DNA of 64,000 nt from Arcuatula senhousia (lineage: Eukaryota > Mollusca > Bivalvia > Mytilida > Mytilidae). Shown in pieces: positions 47,901-58,591 of the stretch. The notes under the pieces are model-generated. The model did no database searches and was not told the origin of the DNA. It saw nothing but the letters and a program-made list of their open reading frames with translations. The translations under genes were made by a program, and so were the position numbers. Each line of letters starts with the position of its first letter. Positions within the stretch are counted from its first letter, which is position 1. Where the stretch lies: contig CAXARO010001712.1 of the NCBI GenBank assembly GCA_963971305.1, forward strand, positions 62,001-126,000, in the 5' to 3' direction.

Positions 47901-50807
47901 AAATATCTCTATATGAAATTTTTACCAAAAAAAATTAAATATCTCTATAAAAATTTTATACAGAGATATTTAAAATTTTTTTCGTAACAAGTCCCTGTGA
48001 TTTCATGAAACATGCAAAAAGTGTACTGCTTTTTTTATCTTCCTTTTTTCCTATTTTTTTAGTTTACTGCAAAAGTTTATTATCTTAGATTTAATAAACA
48101 CTTTTATCTTAATATATTTTGAAAACATTGTATTGTCTATATTGTACCTCCAGGATTAACCCCTTCAGGATACAGATTATTAGGTATAGAGTGCTCGATC
48201 TGGTTTATGGTCAACAGAAACCCAGCCCTGTTATCCCGTCTGTTGTCTGTGACAAACTGTACTGTCAGCTCGTTCTGGGTTGTCCTGAATGACCTGAGGT
48301 TAGGGAGGTCACCAGAGTTATACATTCTACCACATATACCAGAGGCTGGGACTCCAGGTAATAATCTGGCATTATCTACTCTGGGACCTGTAAAATATTA
48401 AAACAAAATACTTAATTTTGTTGTTGATATTTATATTTCATTGTTTTACTCTCAAACAAAGTTTCATCATTTAGTTGCAAAAGTCAAAAATAAATGTTAA
48501 GGTTCAAATTCAGTAAATATAATGTAAATTCCAACAATTTTAATTTAGATGCCTTACATTATTTTCTGCTTTGTTTTTCTTCCTTTGTGCCTATCAGGAG
48601 TGCTATATATGTTTATGTTCCTTTTGATTTGGTACATATATTTTACCATATCTCACTTGAAGGATTTATTAAAAGAAGACATGTCAAACATTTTTTTTTT
48701 GTCAAATACCAGTTATCAAAATTGACATGCTCTTATATATGTTCGAGTACTGGAATATGTGTTGGAAAGACACAATTTACATATTTCCAAAATTTGACAA
48801 CGCTTGGCTGTTTCTTTAAAAATTGATAAATTTATCTGTTTGGTCATTGTTGTAATATTTTTTGGCATTTTTTTTATCAAATTTAATATTATACCGGTTT
48901 TCCAAGTTTTCTACTCCTAGCGTGTCTGATGAAGGTTAATCCAGAAAAGCACTTCACACGCAGTGAAATTTTGCTATTGTACATTTTATTAAAATCATTT
49001 CAATATGTGGATCGTGTCTTTTTGGCACATATTCCATATTCTTTCGTTTTTTATATTATTTCAGAGTTTTGCTTTAGTGCCTTGTGGAGGTTGTAGAAAG
49101 CTTCCCTGTGCTTCAGTTGTATGCTCTTATATATTTTCGAGTACTGGAATATGTGTTGGAAAGACACAGTTTAATTATTTCCAAAATTTGACAACTGTCA
49201 TATACAGTGATATACCGAAAACAATAAAAAAACAGTGACTCCCCATCAATGTTTTACCTTTAATGAGTTGTTCTGTGCCCTAATGGCAATAAAAAGAAAC
49301 TGACACAGTTATCATTCTATTTTAACCTCTTCTGTCCCCTATTTTCAAAACACTCCACACAAAATTGAATACTTGAGACTCAACTGAGCCTGAATTAAAC
49401 TTTAGTTATTAGTTGAGATTATTAACTTGAGATCCAATGATGAACTAATTTGCATACCTTTAGATTTAAAACTCTAGTTTGAGCAACACGAGTGTGGTTG
49501 AGTCACAACTTGAAGAGATTGAGAAATTTAAGGGTCACATCATTTAACTTAGAGGGGTGCCTGGTTTTTTTTTTGAGGGAAGGGGGAGGTCAGAACATAA
49601 TTATTAAATTTCGAAGGCATTGCAATAATTTTTTTTATTAACATTAGCATTATTTTATATGGCATCAATTCTTTTTCAAATTATTTTTTCCAATCTTCTG
49701 AGACCAAAATATATTTGTCATCAAATATATATAATTTTCAAAATATTTTTGTCATCAAAAATATTTTTTGAAATATTTTTGTATGCAAAAAACAAGGCCT
49801 TGTGTGACTGTTTCTTTAAAAATAGATAAATTTATCTGTTTGGTCATTGTTGTAATATTTTTTTGGCAATTTTTTTTTTTTTTTTTATCAAATTTAATAT
49901 TCTACCAGTTTTTCAAGTTTTCTTCTCCTAGCGTGTCTGATGAAGGTTAATCCAGAAAAGCGCTTCACACGCAGTGAAATTTTGCTTTTGTACATTTTAT
50001 TAAAATCATTTCAATATGTGGATCGTGTCTTTTTGGCACATATTCCATATTCTTTCGTTTTTAATATCATATGTATTTCAGAGTTTAATTGGCTTTAGTG
50101 CCGTGTGGGGGTTGTAGAAAGCTTCCCCGTGCTTCAGTTGTATGCTCTTATATATTTTCGAGTACTGGAATATGTGTTGGAAAGACACAGTTCACATATT
50201 TCCAAAATTTGACAACGTTTGGCTGTTTCTTTAAAAATTGAAAAATTTATCAGTTTGGTCATTGTTGTAATATAATTTGGCTTTTTTTTTTTATCAAATT
50301 TAATATTCTATCGGTTTTTCAAGTTTTCTACTCCTAGCGTGTCTGATGAAGGTTAATCCAGAAAAGCGCTTCACACGCAGTGAAATTTTGCTTTTGTACA
50401 TTTTATTAAAATCATTTCAATATGTGGATCGTGTCTTTTTGGCACATATTCCATATTCTTTCGTTTTTAATGCTAAGTGATATTAAATCTGAAACTGTGA
50501 TCAGAATACCTACCATTAAAAAGTTTTAAATAATCATAACACTTTACAGGGTTCCCAGTAGCGTCAAATTCACCAAAGGAATCCACGTCTAGGTTAGAGA
50601 GACTGATTTCTATCTGATGGTTCTTTCTGCCTTTGATGTACACGATACAATTCTGTCCATCTTTGTAGTAGGTGTTCCCTGACTGTGACTGAATCTCGTC
50701 TCGGACATCCTGAGTAAAGCTATATTTAGTTTTGTAGTATTGTGTGTTTCTGCAGTATTCATCTGTACATATGGAACAGTAGTCAGTTGACTGGACAACA
50801 ATGTTGG
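44973..50807 (-). CDS. CUB plus Ly6/uPAR-like cell-surface protein, probably GPI-anchored; 5' exon(s) missing
   Basis: Exons in transcript order: 50807-50514, 48387-48148, 47549-47328, 46926-46855, 45142-44973 (stop). Every internal intron is phase 1 and all split codons agree, giving about 332 residues. Exons 1-2 form one CUB domain: NCIVYIKGRKNHQIEISL, CYDYLKLFNGP, ICG, then FRTTQNELTVQFVTDN and AGFLLTI. Exons 3-5 form a cysteine-rich module opening SCYECPSC and closing CFCNTDKCN, which is the Ly6/uPAR (three-finger) signature. The last ~22 residues (YNPLVLIVCLLVTVYKMV) are hydrophobic, fitting a GPI signal or short membrane anchor. The role is likely extracellular binding or adhesion, and the ligand is unknown. 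The first exon found begins mid-codon, so a signal-peptide exon should lie beyond 50807. None was found before the transposon nest at 52.3 kb. Confidence 0.8.
45325..46022. repeat. 55-bp minisatellite, about 12-13 units
   Basis: Head-to-tail units with 'gggacagggcaataagtagc' and 'catcactaaggcactggtcc' at exact 55-bp spacing (GGGACAG starts at 45379, 45434, 45489, 45544 and so on). Units differ by a few substitutions. It lies in the last intron of the CUB-Ly6 gene. Confidence 0.9.
46106..46316 (+). mobile_element. Tc1/mariner-like MITE, family A copy 3
   Basis: 211 bp including a TA on each side. Left end TACTGTGGATTCATTTAT, right end AATAATGAAACCACAGTA. The inside has 'gtgggtaccaattttcttgg' and 'gcatacagatcaataataaa'. 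In the last intron of the CUB-Ly6 gene. Confidence 0.7.
48725..49250 (+). mobile_element. ~400-bp tandem repeat units 1 and 2 (retrozyme/Penelope-like candidate)
   Basis: Unit 1 starts 'atgctcttatatatgttcga' at 48727 and runs to 49120. Unit 2 starts at 49121 and is cut off at about 49250. Shared order: 'gtactggaatatgtgttgg', 'atttatctgtttggtcattg', the hammerhead-like motif, 'caatatgtggatcgtgtct', then 'ggttgtagaaagcttccc'. Conceptual translation of the start gives STGICVGKTQF, faintly like a GIY-YIG motif. Inside a CUB-Ly6 intron, opposite strand. Confidence 0.55.
48920..48961 (+). ncRNA. Hammerhead-ribozyme-like motif, copy 1
   Basis: Read as type I hammerhead: stem I GCGTGT (48920-48925) pairs with ACACGC (48956-48961). 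The core is CTGATGA (48926-48932), then GG/CC stem II, GAA, and a two-pair stem III AA-GCAC-TT. The cleavage triplet is TTC just before the 3' stem I strand. Weak point: the first stem II position is A-A instead of the conserved G-C. Self-cleavage is therefore unproven. Confidence 0.4.
49251..49800. other. Intron spacer between repeat pairs
   Basis: AT-rich, no exon. 49690-49790 has short direct repeats of 'atatttttgtcatcaaa'. It separates two pairs of the ~400-bp repeat unit. Confidence 0.45.
49931..49972 (+). ncRNA. Hammerhead-ribozyme-like motif, copy 2
   Basis: Same structure as at 48920, with stem III loop GCGC (AA-GCGC-TT). Stem I GCGTGT/ACACGC is perfect. Confidence 0.4.
50337..50378 (+). 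ncRNA. Hammerhead-ribozyme-like motif, copy 3
   Basis: Identical to the motif at 49931-49972 across all 42 positions that I compared. Confidence 0.4.
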
Positions 50808-51066
50808 CTGAAATGAAAGCATTTATTACGTCAAAATTCAGTTCAAGATACTTCTAGTTTCAGGATTTCACAAAAAATACAACCACAATATTCAACAAGG
50901 AGCAAGCCAGGGGCTTCTGTACAGTAAAAATAATGATATACCTTTGACAAACAACAATGGCCGCCTTCAATGGAAGACATATAAATCACCTGCTCCTTTA
51001 AATATTCTGTAAACAGTGTGTACATTAGTAAATTGCTTAACACCATATAGAACTATAGGCTGCTTC
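50808..51066. other. Intron upstream of the CUB exon
   Basis: Short non-coding stretch. No signal-peptide exon was recognised here on the minus strand. Confidence 0.4.
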
Positions 51067-51420
51067 TGTACAACTGCCAAAGGAGCTAGGTAGATCAATC
51101 AAGATAGTAAAGCTTGATAGAGCTTTAATTAATATCTCTCTTTGCTGTTTAGATTTGTTTCAATTTGGGTTACTGCAATATGAAACTTTTTCTCAATTTT
51201 AAGTGAACATATCTGGAAAAAAAAAACACAAAAATGTCATTGTTTTACTGTTAGACTTTTGGAGAACCATATTGCATTGAACTTTATGCAAAAATTCAAA
51301 AGGAAATAATTTTTTGTGAAAACAATTATTTCCATGGTAGACAGAAGAAGTGAAATATTAACAAAAGTACCTTTGAAAAAAGAATCAATAATTTCATGAT
51401 GCACAGGGAAGATTTGTAAT
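51067..51420 (+). mobile_element. Family Y TIR element, 3'-truncated copy
   Basis: Matches the 480-bp element at 11030-11509 from 'gagctaggtagatcaatc' through 'atttcatgatgcaca.ggaa' in the same order, but the right inverted repeat is absent after about 51417. Confidence 0.65.
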
Positions 51421-52250
51421 GATAACCATGATAACATGACCCTCACTCCAATACCCTTTGTTTTTGGTAAGGGTTCTCACCAATATAATTTTAACAGAGC
51501 ACAGGGAAATCAATTAGCAACACTCAATTACACACATTACTAGTAAATGTTCATTAATGGCCCTCTATTATTTTCTTAGTATGTTACTTTACTCCCTAAT
51601 CAATTATCCCATTCACTTTTTGAAAATTTCATATTTTAGTAAGGCAATTAATTGGTTGAGTGGATTTTTGAATTAAAACAAATTAAAGTAATATTACTTT
51701 AAATAATGAATGTTTTTTTAAAGAAAACTTAAAGAGTAAAATTTTTACCCCCATGTGCAATTTGGGTACAATTAACATGGGTCATTCCAAGGTGTGACTT
51801 AGGTGTCTTTTATAAGTCTGTTTTATCATCCGGACATTTCTGTATCATAAATATTAGAATTCTTTCTGTATGGATAAATAGAACAGACCTTTCTTTAAAG
51901 CACATCGACCAACAGTCATCACGAAATGGACCAGTCGGGTGAAAAATCAGCGTTCTGTCCAGTGAATCTGGTCAAATTTACAATTAACATGTTCAGTCTG
52001 TGTTATTGGTCAGGCAAGAATTTTCAGCTTTTTGGCGAACTAAGACTGACCAAAATTTTAAGCAAAAGTTGTTGCAATTTGGGTACTTTCACATTGCAAT
52101 GTATACACATGCATTATGTTTTTGGCATTCTGGAGTTTTCAGCTTACTGATGGCTCGACTTTTTTCTTTACTTTTCTTTTTGGATTAGAAACATACAGTC
52201 GAAGGGACAAGCTGTTTTTCTTTCAAGCATTATCTATCTTCTGATTTCCG
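51421..52250. other. Non-coding spacer
   Basis: No gene or repeat boundary recognised. Short open frames at 51926-52190 have no protein features. Confidence 0.45.
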
Positions 52251-52269
52251 CACTCAGTCATTTGGTTGA

Positions 52270-53491
52270 CTATAACGTGCTGTTGCATGTGTGGCTATAT
52301 ATAACAAAATGTAAATGTAAATGTAAAGATGCTGGGATCTGTTCTTTAAAGCTGTCTACAGTTGTACAAAGGACAGCTGATGTTGGGAGCAGGTTCCATT
52401 GTACAATAGTATGTGGATAAAATGAGAATTTGTAAGAGTCTTTATTTGTGTGAATGTGTTTAAAATGATAAGGATGCTTATTTCGCGTACAGGTGTCTGA
52501 TGGAGTAAGTAGGTTTGATGGATAGATTGCAAGTTGGTGGTGAATTATTTTAAAAAGTACTATTAATCTTGTTTGGATACGTCTTATTTGTAATGATGGC
52601 CATTGGAGATGTTCAATCATTTCTGAAACTGAGCTGGTGTTATGAAATCTGTTACATGTAAACCTTGCCGCCCGTCGTTGGACCATTTCAATTTGATTTA
52701 TTTGTTTTCTATTATGTGGGTCCCATACACTTGAGCTATATTCAAGTTTCGGTCTAACCAAAGACAAGTATGCTCGCTCTTTAATTTTTCTTGATGTTAC
52801 TCTCAAGTTCCTTTTTAAAAAATTTAATTGTCTACTTGCATTTGCTGTAATATTATCTATGTGTTCATTCCATTTAAGGTCTGACTGTATAGTAATGCCT
52901 AGATATTTTGTGGATGTTTCAGTTTTAAGTGTATGGCCATGAAGGATGTAGTTGTGGGTGACTGGTGTTCTTTTTGATGTGACTCGTAAGATAGAGCATT
53001 TGTCTGGATGGAAAGACATCAGCCAGTCTTTTTCCCATTTTGCAGCTGCATTAAGATCTTGTTGTAGCTTTAGTGCATCGTCTTTGTTTTGGATTTTTCT
53101 ATAAATTATACTATCATCTGCAAATAATCTTAATGTACTGTGTTGTAAATATTCTGGAAAATCATTTATGTATATCAAAAAGAGTATTGGGCCTAGTACG
53201 GTGCCCTGCGGTACGCCAGAGGTTACAGCGATTTTTTCAGAGTTTTGGCCGTCTAGTACATTGTATAACTGTTTGTGTCCGATCATGTAAAAAGTCGCCA
53301 ATCCATTTCAGGGTATTGTTTTTTATGCCATATTGTTCTAGTTTGTATAGTAATCTTTTGTGAGGGACTTTGTCAAAAGCTTTGGCAAAGTCCATCACAA
53401 TAATATCAGTTTGTATATTTGGGTCGTTGTCTTTTGCAAGGTCTTGGATAAAGGATATCAACTGAGTTTCACAAAGCCATGTTGTAAGTCA
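52270..53491 (-). pseudogene. Decayed LINE-2nd (minus) RT domain and C-terminus, segment 1
   Basis: The 3' part of a non-LTR retrotransposon ORF2. Visible RT motifs are [27 protein letters not shown] and the catalytic LFADD, then the thumb region (YLGITI..DLKWNEHI, SVWDPHNRKQINQIEMVQRRAARF). Two lesions are seen: a frameshift near 53290 (between HDRTQTVIQ and VLDGQNSEKI), and a small deletion near 53470 that removes residues between QHG and CETQL. Stop at 52270. The upstream part continues at 54440 after an inserted element. Confidence 0.8.
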
Positions 53492-54439
53492 CCCCATAGA
53501 AAATACAACTGAGATCACACCAAATCTCAATGGGATCTCGCCGAGATCCCATCTCTTAGGATGAGATAGGGTGGGATTAGGTGGGAATTAAAGAAATAAA
53601 AAATCCCATCCGAGATTTACTTGTGGGATCCCACCTGAGAAGTGAGAAAAGGTGGGATGGAGTGTGAAATAGTGGGATCAAGTGTGAAAAAAAGAGATAT
53701 GGGATAATTATCTCCCTTTGCTTTTTACCAATAATATATATTTTTAAATCTTGAGAATTTGAAATGGGTTTACAAGTAGTATAACTTAATGAGATTTCTG
53801 TCTTTTTTTATTTTAAACCTTATTTGGGCATATGGTAATCTTATTTCTTATATTTGTGCATTAAACCTGTCAGTTGAAGACCTTTTGAAGCGTTTTACAG
53901 AAATGGTTCCACATATATAGGGATTGGGAATTTCTCTTAGTATAGAAATTTGACCTTATGGTGTTGACATGTAGGATATCAATTAGAAGAAAGGTGTTGA
54001 AGAGATAAAGAACAAAATATGCAGTCAATCTAGGACAAAATGTAGGATGAGTGTAAATTCTTTCAATCTTTAATGGAAATGCCTGTTGAGATATCATGGT
54101 AACAATAAACAGCTAGTCACTAAGAGTTGTAGACATTAAATTTATTTTTTCAGTTTAGTGATGTTTTGGAATAGATTTACCTACAATGTGCATGCAGAAT
54201 TTGCTAATTGGGATTGTAAACTGATACATTAATTTTTTTCTGAAAATAATAGAACCATGTGATCTCAAATTTTCCCAAGAGAAATAATGTGGGATCCCAG
54301 TGGGAAATAGATGGGATCCCAGTGGGAAATAGATGGGATCCCAGTGGGATATAGATGGGATCCCAAGTAAATATCCCACCTTTTGGTGTGATCCCTAATG
54401 TGATTACAGCTGGGATCCCGTAATGGATTTTCTATGGGG
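53492..54439 (+). mobile_element. 948-bp inverted-end element inserted in the minus LINE, TSD CA
   Basis: Ends CCCCATAGAAAAT... and ...ATTTTCTATGGGG are inverse. CA flanks both sides (53490-53491, 54440-54441). Removing the element and one CA rejoins the LINE frame at LYDLQHG, so the insertion is precise. Inside, 'gggatcccagtgggaaatag' repeats three times at 22-bp spacing (54291, 54313, 54335). No transposase. Confidence 0.75.
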
Positions 54440-55240
54440 CATATAGGATGTTGTTTGATTCTAGGTGGTCCATCATTTGGCTTGCTATGATGTGTTCCAT
54501 TACTTTACAGAGTATGCAGGTTAGTGATATTTGGCTATAATTGATGGCGGCATGTTTGTCACCTTTTTTGAAAGCAGGGCAGACATTTGCATGTTTCCAG
54601 TCCACAGGTATTGTGTATCTAACGATTTCTGGAAAATGAGTGTAACTGGAGTGCAAAAGTGTTCTTTCATTTCTTAAGTACAGGTCCAGTGGCTTTATTT
54701 GGATTAATATTATGCAGGAGTTTTTTTACACCCTGTTCTGATATTTTAATGTTATGCATATCTGGGTAAATTGACGGTTCTTTTACTGGCATAGGTTGTG
54801 CAGATGATTCAGTTGTGAAAGCTTTTTGAAATTGTTTGTTTAAAATGTTTGCCTTTTCCTTGGTGTTTAATGTGAGCATACCATCTTTTTTAAGTGCTGC
54901 AACCCCTGAGTTATTGTTTCTCATGCTTTTGATGTATGAAAAAAGCTTTTTGGGGGTGTTTTTTCTACTTGTATTTTCATTTTCATCAATTGGTATGTCA
55001 AAGATCATTTTCTCTATGTATTGCCAGTAGGCAGTTCTCATGTCTGATTGGAGTGACTTTTTGAGTTCTTTGTATCTTTTTTTCAGATCTGGGTTTCTTT
55101 TAGATTTCTTGTGAAGTTGCTTTGATTTGTTTATTTTAATTCTTATTGTATCTGTAACCCATGACAATTTCTTTTTATTAGTTATTTACTTTTTTGGTAT
55201 GTTTTTATTTATGGTGTCATTGAGGTGTTCTTTTGTAAGA
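54440..55240 (-). pseudogene. Decayed minus LINE, segment 2 (endonuclease-RT linker, start of RT)
   Basis: Carries LSWVTDTIRIKINKSKQLHK, LFSYIKSMRNNNSGVAAL, KLLHNINPNKATGP, then, after a deletion and frame change near 54660, PVDWKHANVCPAFKKGDK and HLESNNILY. These are the standard ORF2 landmarks in order. The segment ends where a composite insertion begins. Confidence 0.75.
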
Positions 55241-55448
55241 TTTTATATTGTCCCTCATTTTAATATGTCCTTTAGACAATTTAAAATGGTATATACTGTC
55301 CAGGGACATAATATTGTTATGAAATAATGTCCTGGACACTTAAAATCTATGAAATTGTGTCCATAGCTATGAAAAATTGTCCTTCATATTAAATGCTGGA
55401 ATGGACAAACAATTTCTCTATTTATACCTGAATAATTACTCAGCAATA

Positions 55449-58400
55449 CAAGAGGCTCCCAGGAGCCTTAATCGCTCACCTGAACTACACAGATACATAT
55501 AGATAGTAGATATTATTGTGCTTGTCCATATGCAATTTAAATTTCTGAAATATCTCGGTTAGTTTTCAAGATATTGGGCTTAATAAGTGCAAAATTGGGC
55601 AAAAAGTACAAAAAAGGGCAATAACTCCCACATCAGCAGTCAGATCTTTTCCAAAATTTCAGGACAGGTACATCTTAATATGCTGATTACTTTTGATCCT
55701 CAAACAATTTTGATATCTGAAAACAGTTTTGAGTCATTAGCAAAAAAATGAAATTTACCCCTATGTTCTATTTTTAGCCATGGCGGCCATGTTTTTGACA
55801 AATCAAAAATCTGAACGATAGAGTTGTAGCGTATAAGCGTATTAAACAAGTGTGCCAAGTTAAGATGCAGTTGGTCTTAGGGTGTCAGACAAGTGAATAT
55901 TGAAATGAAATGAAAAAATGATAAGTTTTGTTGTTTTAGGACAATAACTCCTAAAAGAAATAGTCCTACAGCTTTGACCTAAATACATTTAATGTAGATC
56001 TTGAAGTGCTTTAATCATATGCACTTTAAATTGTTGAAATGTCTTGTTTAGTTTTCCAGACCTCAGAATTCCATCAGTTTCTATCATTTCCATCAATTTT
56101 CTGATAGAATTTGATGGAAATTGATGGATTTCCGTCAAGAATTTGACTTTTTGATAGAATACTGATGAAAGTTGATAGAAAAGTTAAAACCAATGGAAAA
56201 AATTCCGTCAACACATGCTTGATGGAAAAAATTCTACTATTTCCATTAAAAAATAAAACTGCTGACGGAAATGTTAATAGAAAACTGATGGAAAATTGTC
56301 TTCCAATGGAAAGCTGACGGAAAATTGATGGAAAATCATCTTTCGATGGAAAGTTGGCGGAAAATTGATAGAAAATTGATGGAAATTATCTTTCAATAGA
56401 AAATTGACGGAAAATTGATAGAAATAAAGATCATGACGGAAATTGATAGAAAAGCTTGATGGAAAAAATCAGTAATGTTAGAGTGTAGCGGAAAAACTTG
56501 CACCTGCTGAACTATTGACGGAATCTTGATGGAAAGTTTGACCTAAGTGCACTTGATGATGTCATCTATTACATCATCAGTTTTTTAGTCATGATTTTGC
56601 TAGCAGAAGATAACATGGTGTCTGTTCAATGAGATAAATTTTACAAGATGAAGATACTGTAAGTACACAAATTTTATTCATCTATAGTGCATGTATTTCA
56701 GTTGTTGAATTACTTACACAATTTTAACTTCAGAAGTTAAAATTTTGCAATTTTGATGAATTATTTCCTTTTAAGATTCAGAAATACATCAAATTGTCTA
56801 GCACAGCAAACACATGAAAAGAGAGTAGGTTTATTCAGTTGCAGTTTTAGATTTTTATCGCATATATAGAAAATCATTTATTAAAAGTATTTAGTTATGC
56901 CATATCCCCCCTTTTTCTCCATTTCTTGATACACTGGCAGGTAATAATATTTTCTTTCCAAAGTATAGACACACTCATGCTATAGCTGGATGGGTAGAAG
57001 TTGTAAATGACAATGCCCATAACAATACACTAAAGTCAACATAAGCTCTGTATAAATGAAAACTTCTTTGTGTAGATTGAGGTGTGATATTTTGCAGAAC
57101 TTACATGTATTATGCTTTCTTTAATAGCAAATTGTCTGTTTCCTAATATAAAAAAAAATGAAAACAATGCTCATTTACACTTCCATTTCACAGAAAAAAT
57201 ACAATACATGAATTAATATTTAATTTAAATTTTCAAATTTTAGGTACACATCTTAGGTCAAGGCTATTGGCCTACTTTTTCAGCCATGAATGGTCCGATG
57301 GAAATATTTCTGTCAGTTTCCATTCTTTTCTATCAGAGAAAAACGCTAACTTTCCACTGAGATTCCATCAACTTTCCATCAAGATTTCGTCAACTTTCCA
57401 TCAAGATTCCGTCAATTTTCCATCAAGATTCCGTCAAGATTTCATCAAGTTTCCATCAAGATTCCGTCAACTTTCTATCAATTTCCATCAATTTTCCATC
57501 AAGTTTCCATCAATATTTTCCGCTACTTTTTTCCATCAGTTTCCGTCAAACAAAATTTTTGATGGAAAACAGTGCCAATACTCCATCAAGTTCCATCAAC
57601 CTGATGGAAATTGATAGAATTTAGTGATGGAAATTTGACGGAATTCTGATGGAAATCTGAGGGAAGGGTATATGGCTAAATAAGTGAGAAAAAAAATTAA
57701 AAATCCAAAAAAAGGGCAATAACTCCTACATCAATTGTTGGATCTTCTTGAAACTTTCAGAGCAGGTAGGTCTTGAGATGCTGATCACTTTTGATTCCCA
57801 TCAAAATTTTGATATCTGTAACCATTTTTGAGATATTAGCAAAAAACTGCAATTTACCCCTATGTTCTATTTTTAGCCATGGCGGCCATATCTTTTGACC
57901 AATCAAAAATCTGAACGATAGAATTGTAGCATGTATGCTATTAAACAACTGTGCCAAGTTTGGTTGAAGCTGGATGTACGGTGTAAGACAAGTTAATCTT
58001 TGAAATTCGGGGGAAAAGTAATGAAAAATGGTAAATTTTGACGCTTTAAGGCCATAACTCCTAAAAGAAACAGTTCTACAGCTTTGACCTAAATACATGA
58101 AATGTAGATCTTGATGTGCTTAATCATATGCAATTTAAAATATCTTGTATAGTTTTTAAGATATAAGGCAAAATAAGTGCAAAATTTTGAAAAAATCCAG
58201 AAAAAGGGCAATAACTCCTACATCGGTTGTTGGATCTTCTTGAAAATTTCTGGGCATGTAGATCTTGAGGTGCTGATCACTTTTACCCTTGCCAGAATTT
58301 TGATATCTGTGACCGTTTTTGAGTTATTTGCAAAAAACTGCATTTGACCCCCCTGTTCTATTTTTAGTAACAGCGGCCATGTTTTTTTACGAATCAAAAA

Positions 58401-58591
58401 TCCGAACAGTAGTTTTGTACACATAATGCCACTAAACAACTATACCAAGTTTGGTTGCAATTGGACTTATGGTGTCGGACAAGTTAACGTTTGAAAAATT
58501 GTTTACAGACGACGACAGACGACGACGACGACGACGACGGACGCCAAGTGATGTTAAAAGCTCACATGGACCTTCGGTCCAGGTGAGCTAA
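55449..58591 (+). mobile_element. Family Z hairpin-ended repeat, copy 4, interrupted
   Basis: Starts AGAGGCTCCCAGGAGCCT and 'taatcgctcacctg'. It ends with a GAC microsatellite (58504-58542) and the hairpin GGACCTTCGGTCC plus 'aggtgagcta'. It has the same ~500-bp inner units as at 11641 ('ctatttttagccatggcgg'). A fold-back element occupies 56061-57663. Confidence 0.65.
56061..57663. mobile_element. Fold-back element with arms of short TTTCCATC / GATGGAAA repeats
   Basis: The left arm (56061-56540) is dense in GATGGAAATTGAT and GACGGAAA phrases. The right arm (57290-57663) is dense in the reverse, TTTCCATCAA and TTCCGTCAA. The outer ends are CCTCAGAATTCCATCAG on the left and the inverse of CCCTCAGATTTCCATCAG on the right. 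The ~750-bp centre is AT-rich and non-coding. The frame across the right arm is a repeat artefact (FPSRFRQLS-like). Confidence 0.65.

Larger units (their letters stand above)
49805..50470 (+). mobile_element. ~400-bp tandem repeat units 3 and 4
   Basis: Unit 3 (truncated at its left) runs from 'ctgtttctttaaaaatagat' to about 50137, and unit 4 from 'atgctcttatatattttcga' (50141) to about 50470. Equivalent points are 406-415 bp apart, the difference arising in T-runs. Both carry the hammerhead-like motif. Confidence 0.55.

Noticed and set aside
48725..49240. GIY-YIG nuclease domain (STGICVGKTQF)
   Set aside because: Only a few residues fit, with stops in all frames soon after. Not enough to call Penelope-like coding sequence.
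57267..57614. 115-codon frame rich in FPSRFRQLS-like repeats
   Set aside because: It is translation of the fold-back element's TTTCCATC units. No start context or domain.
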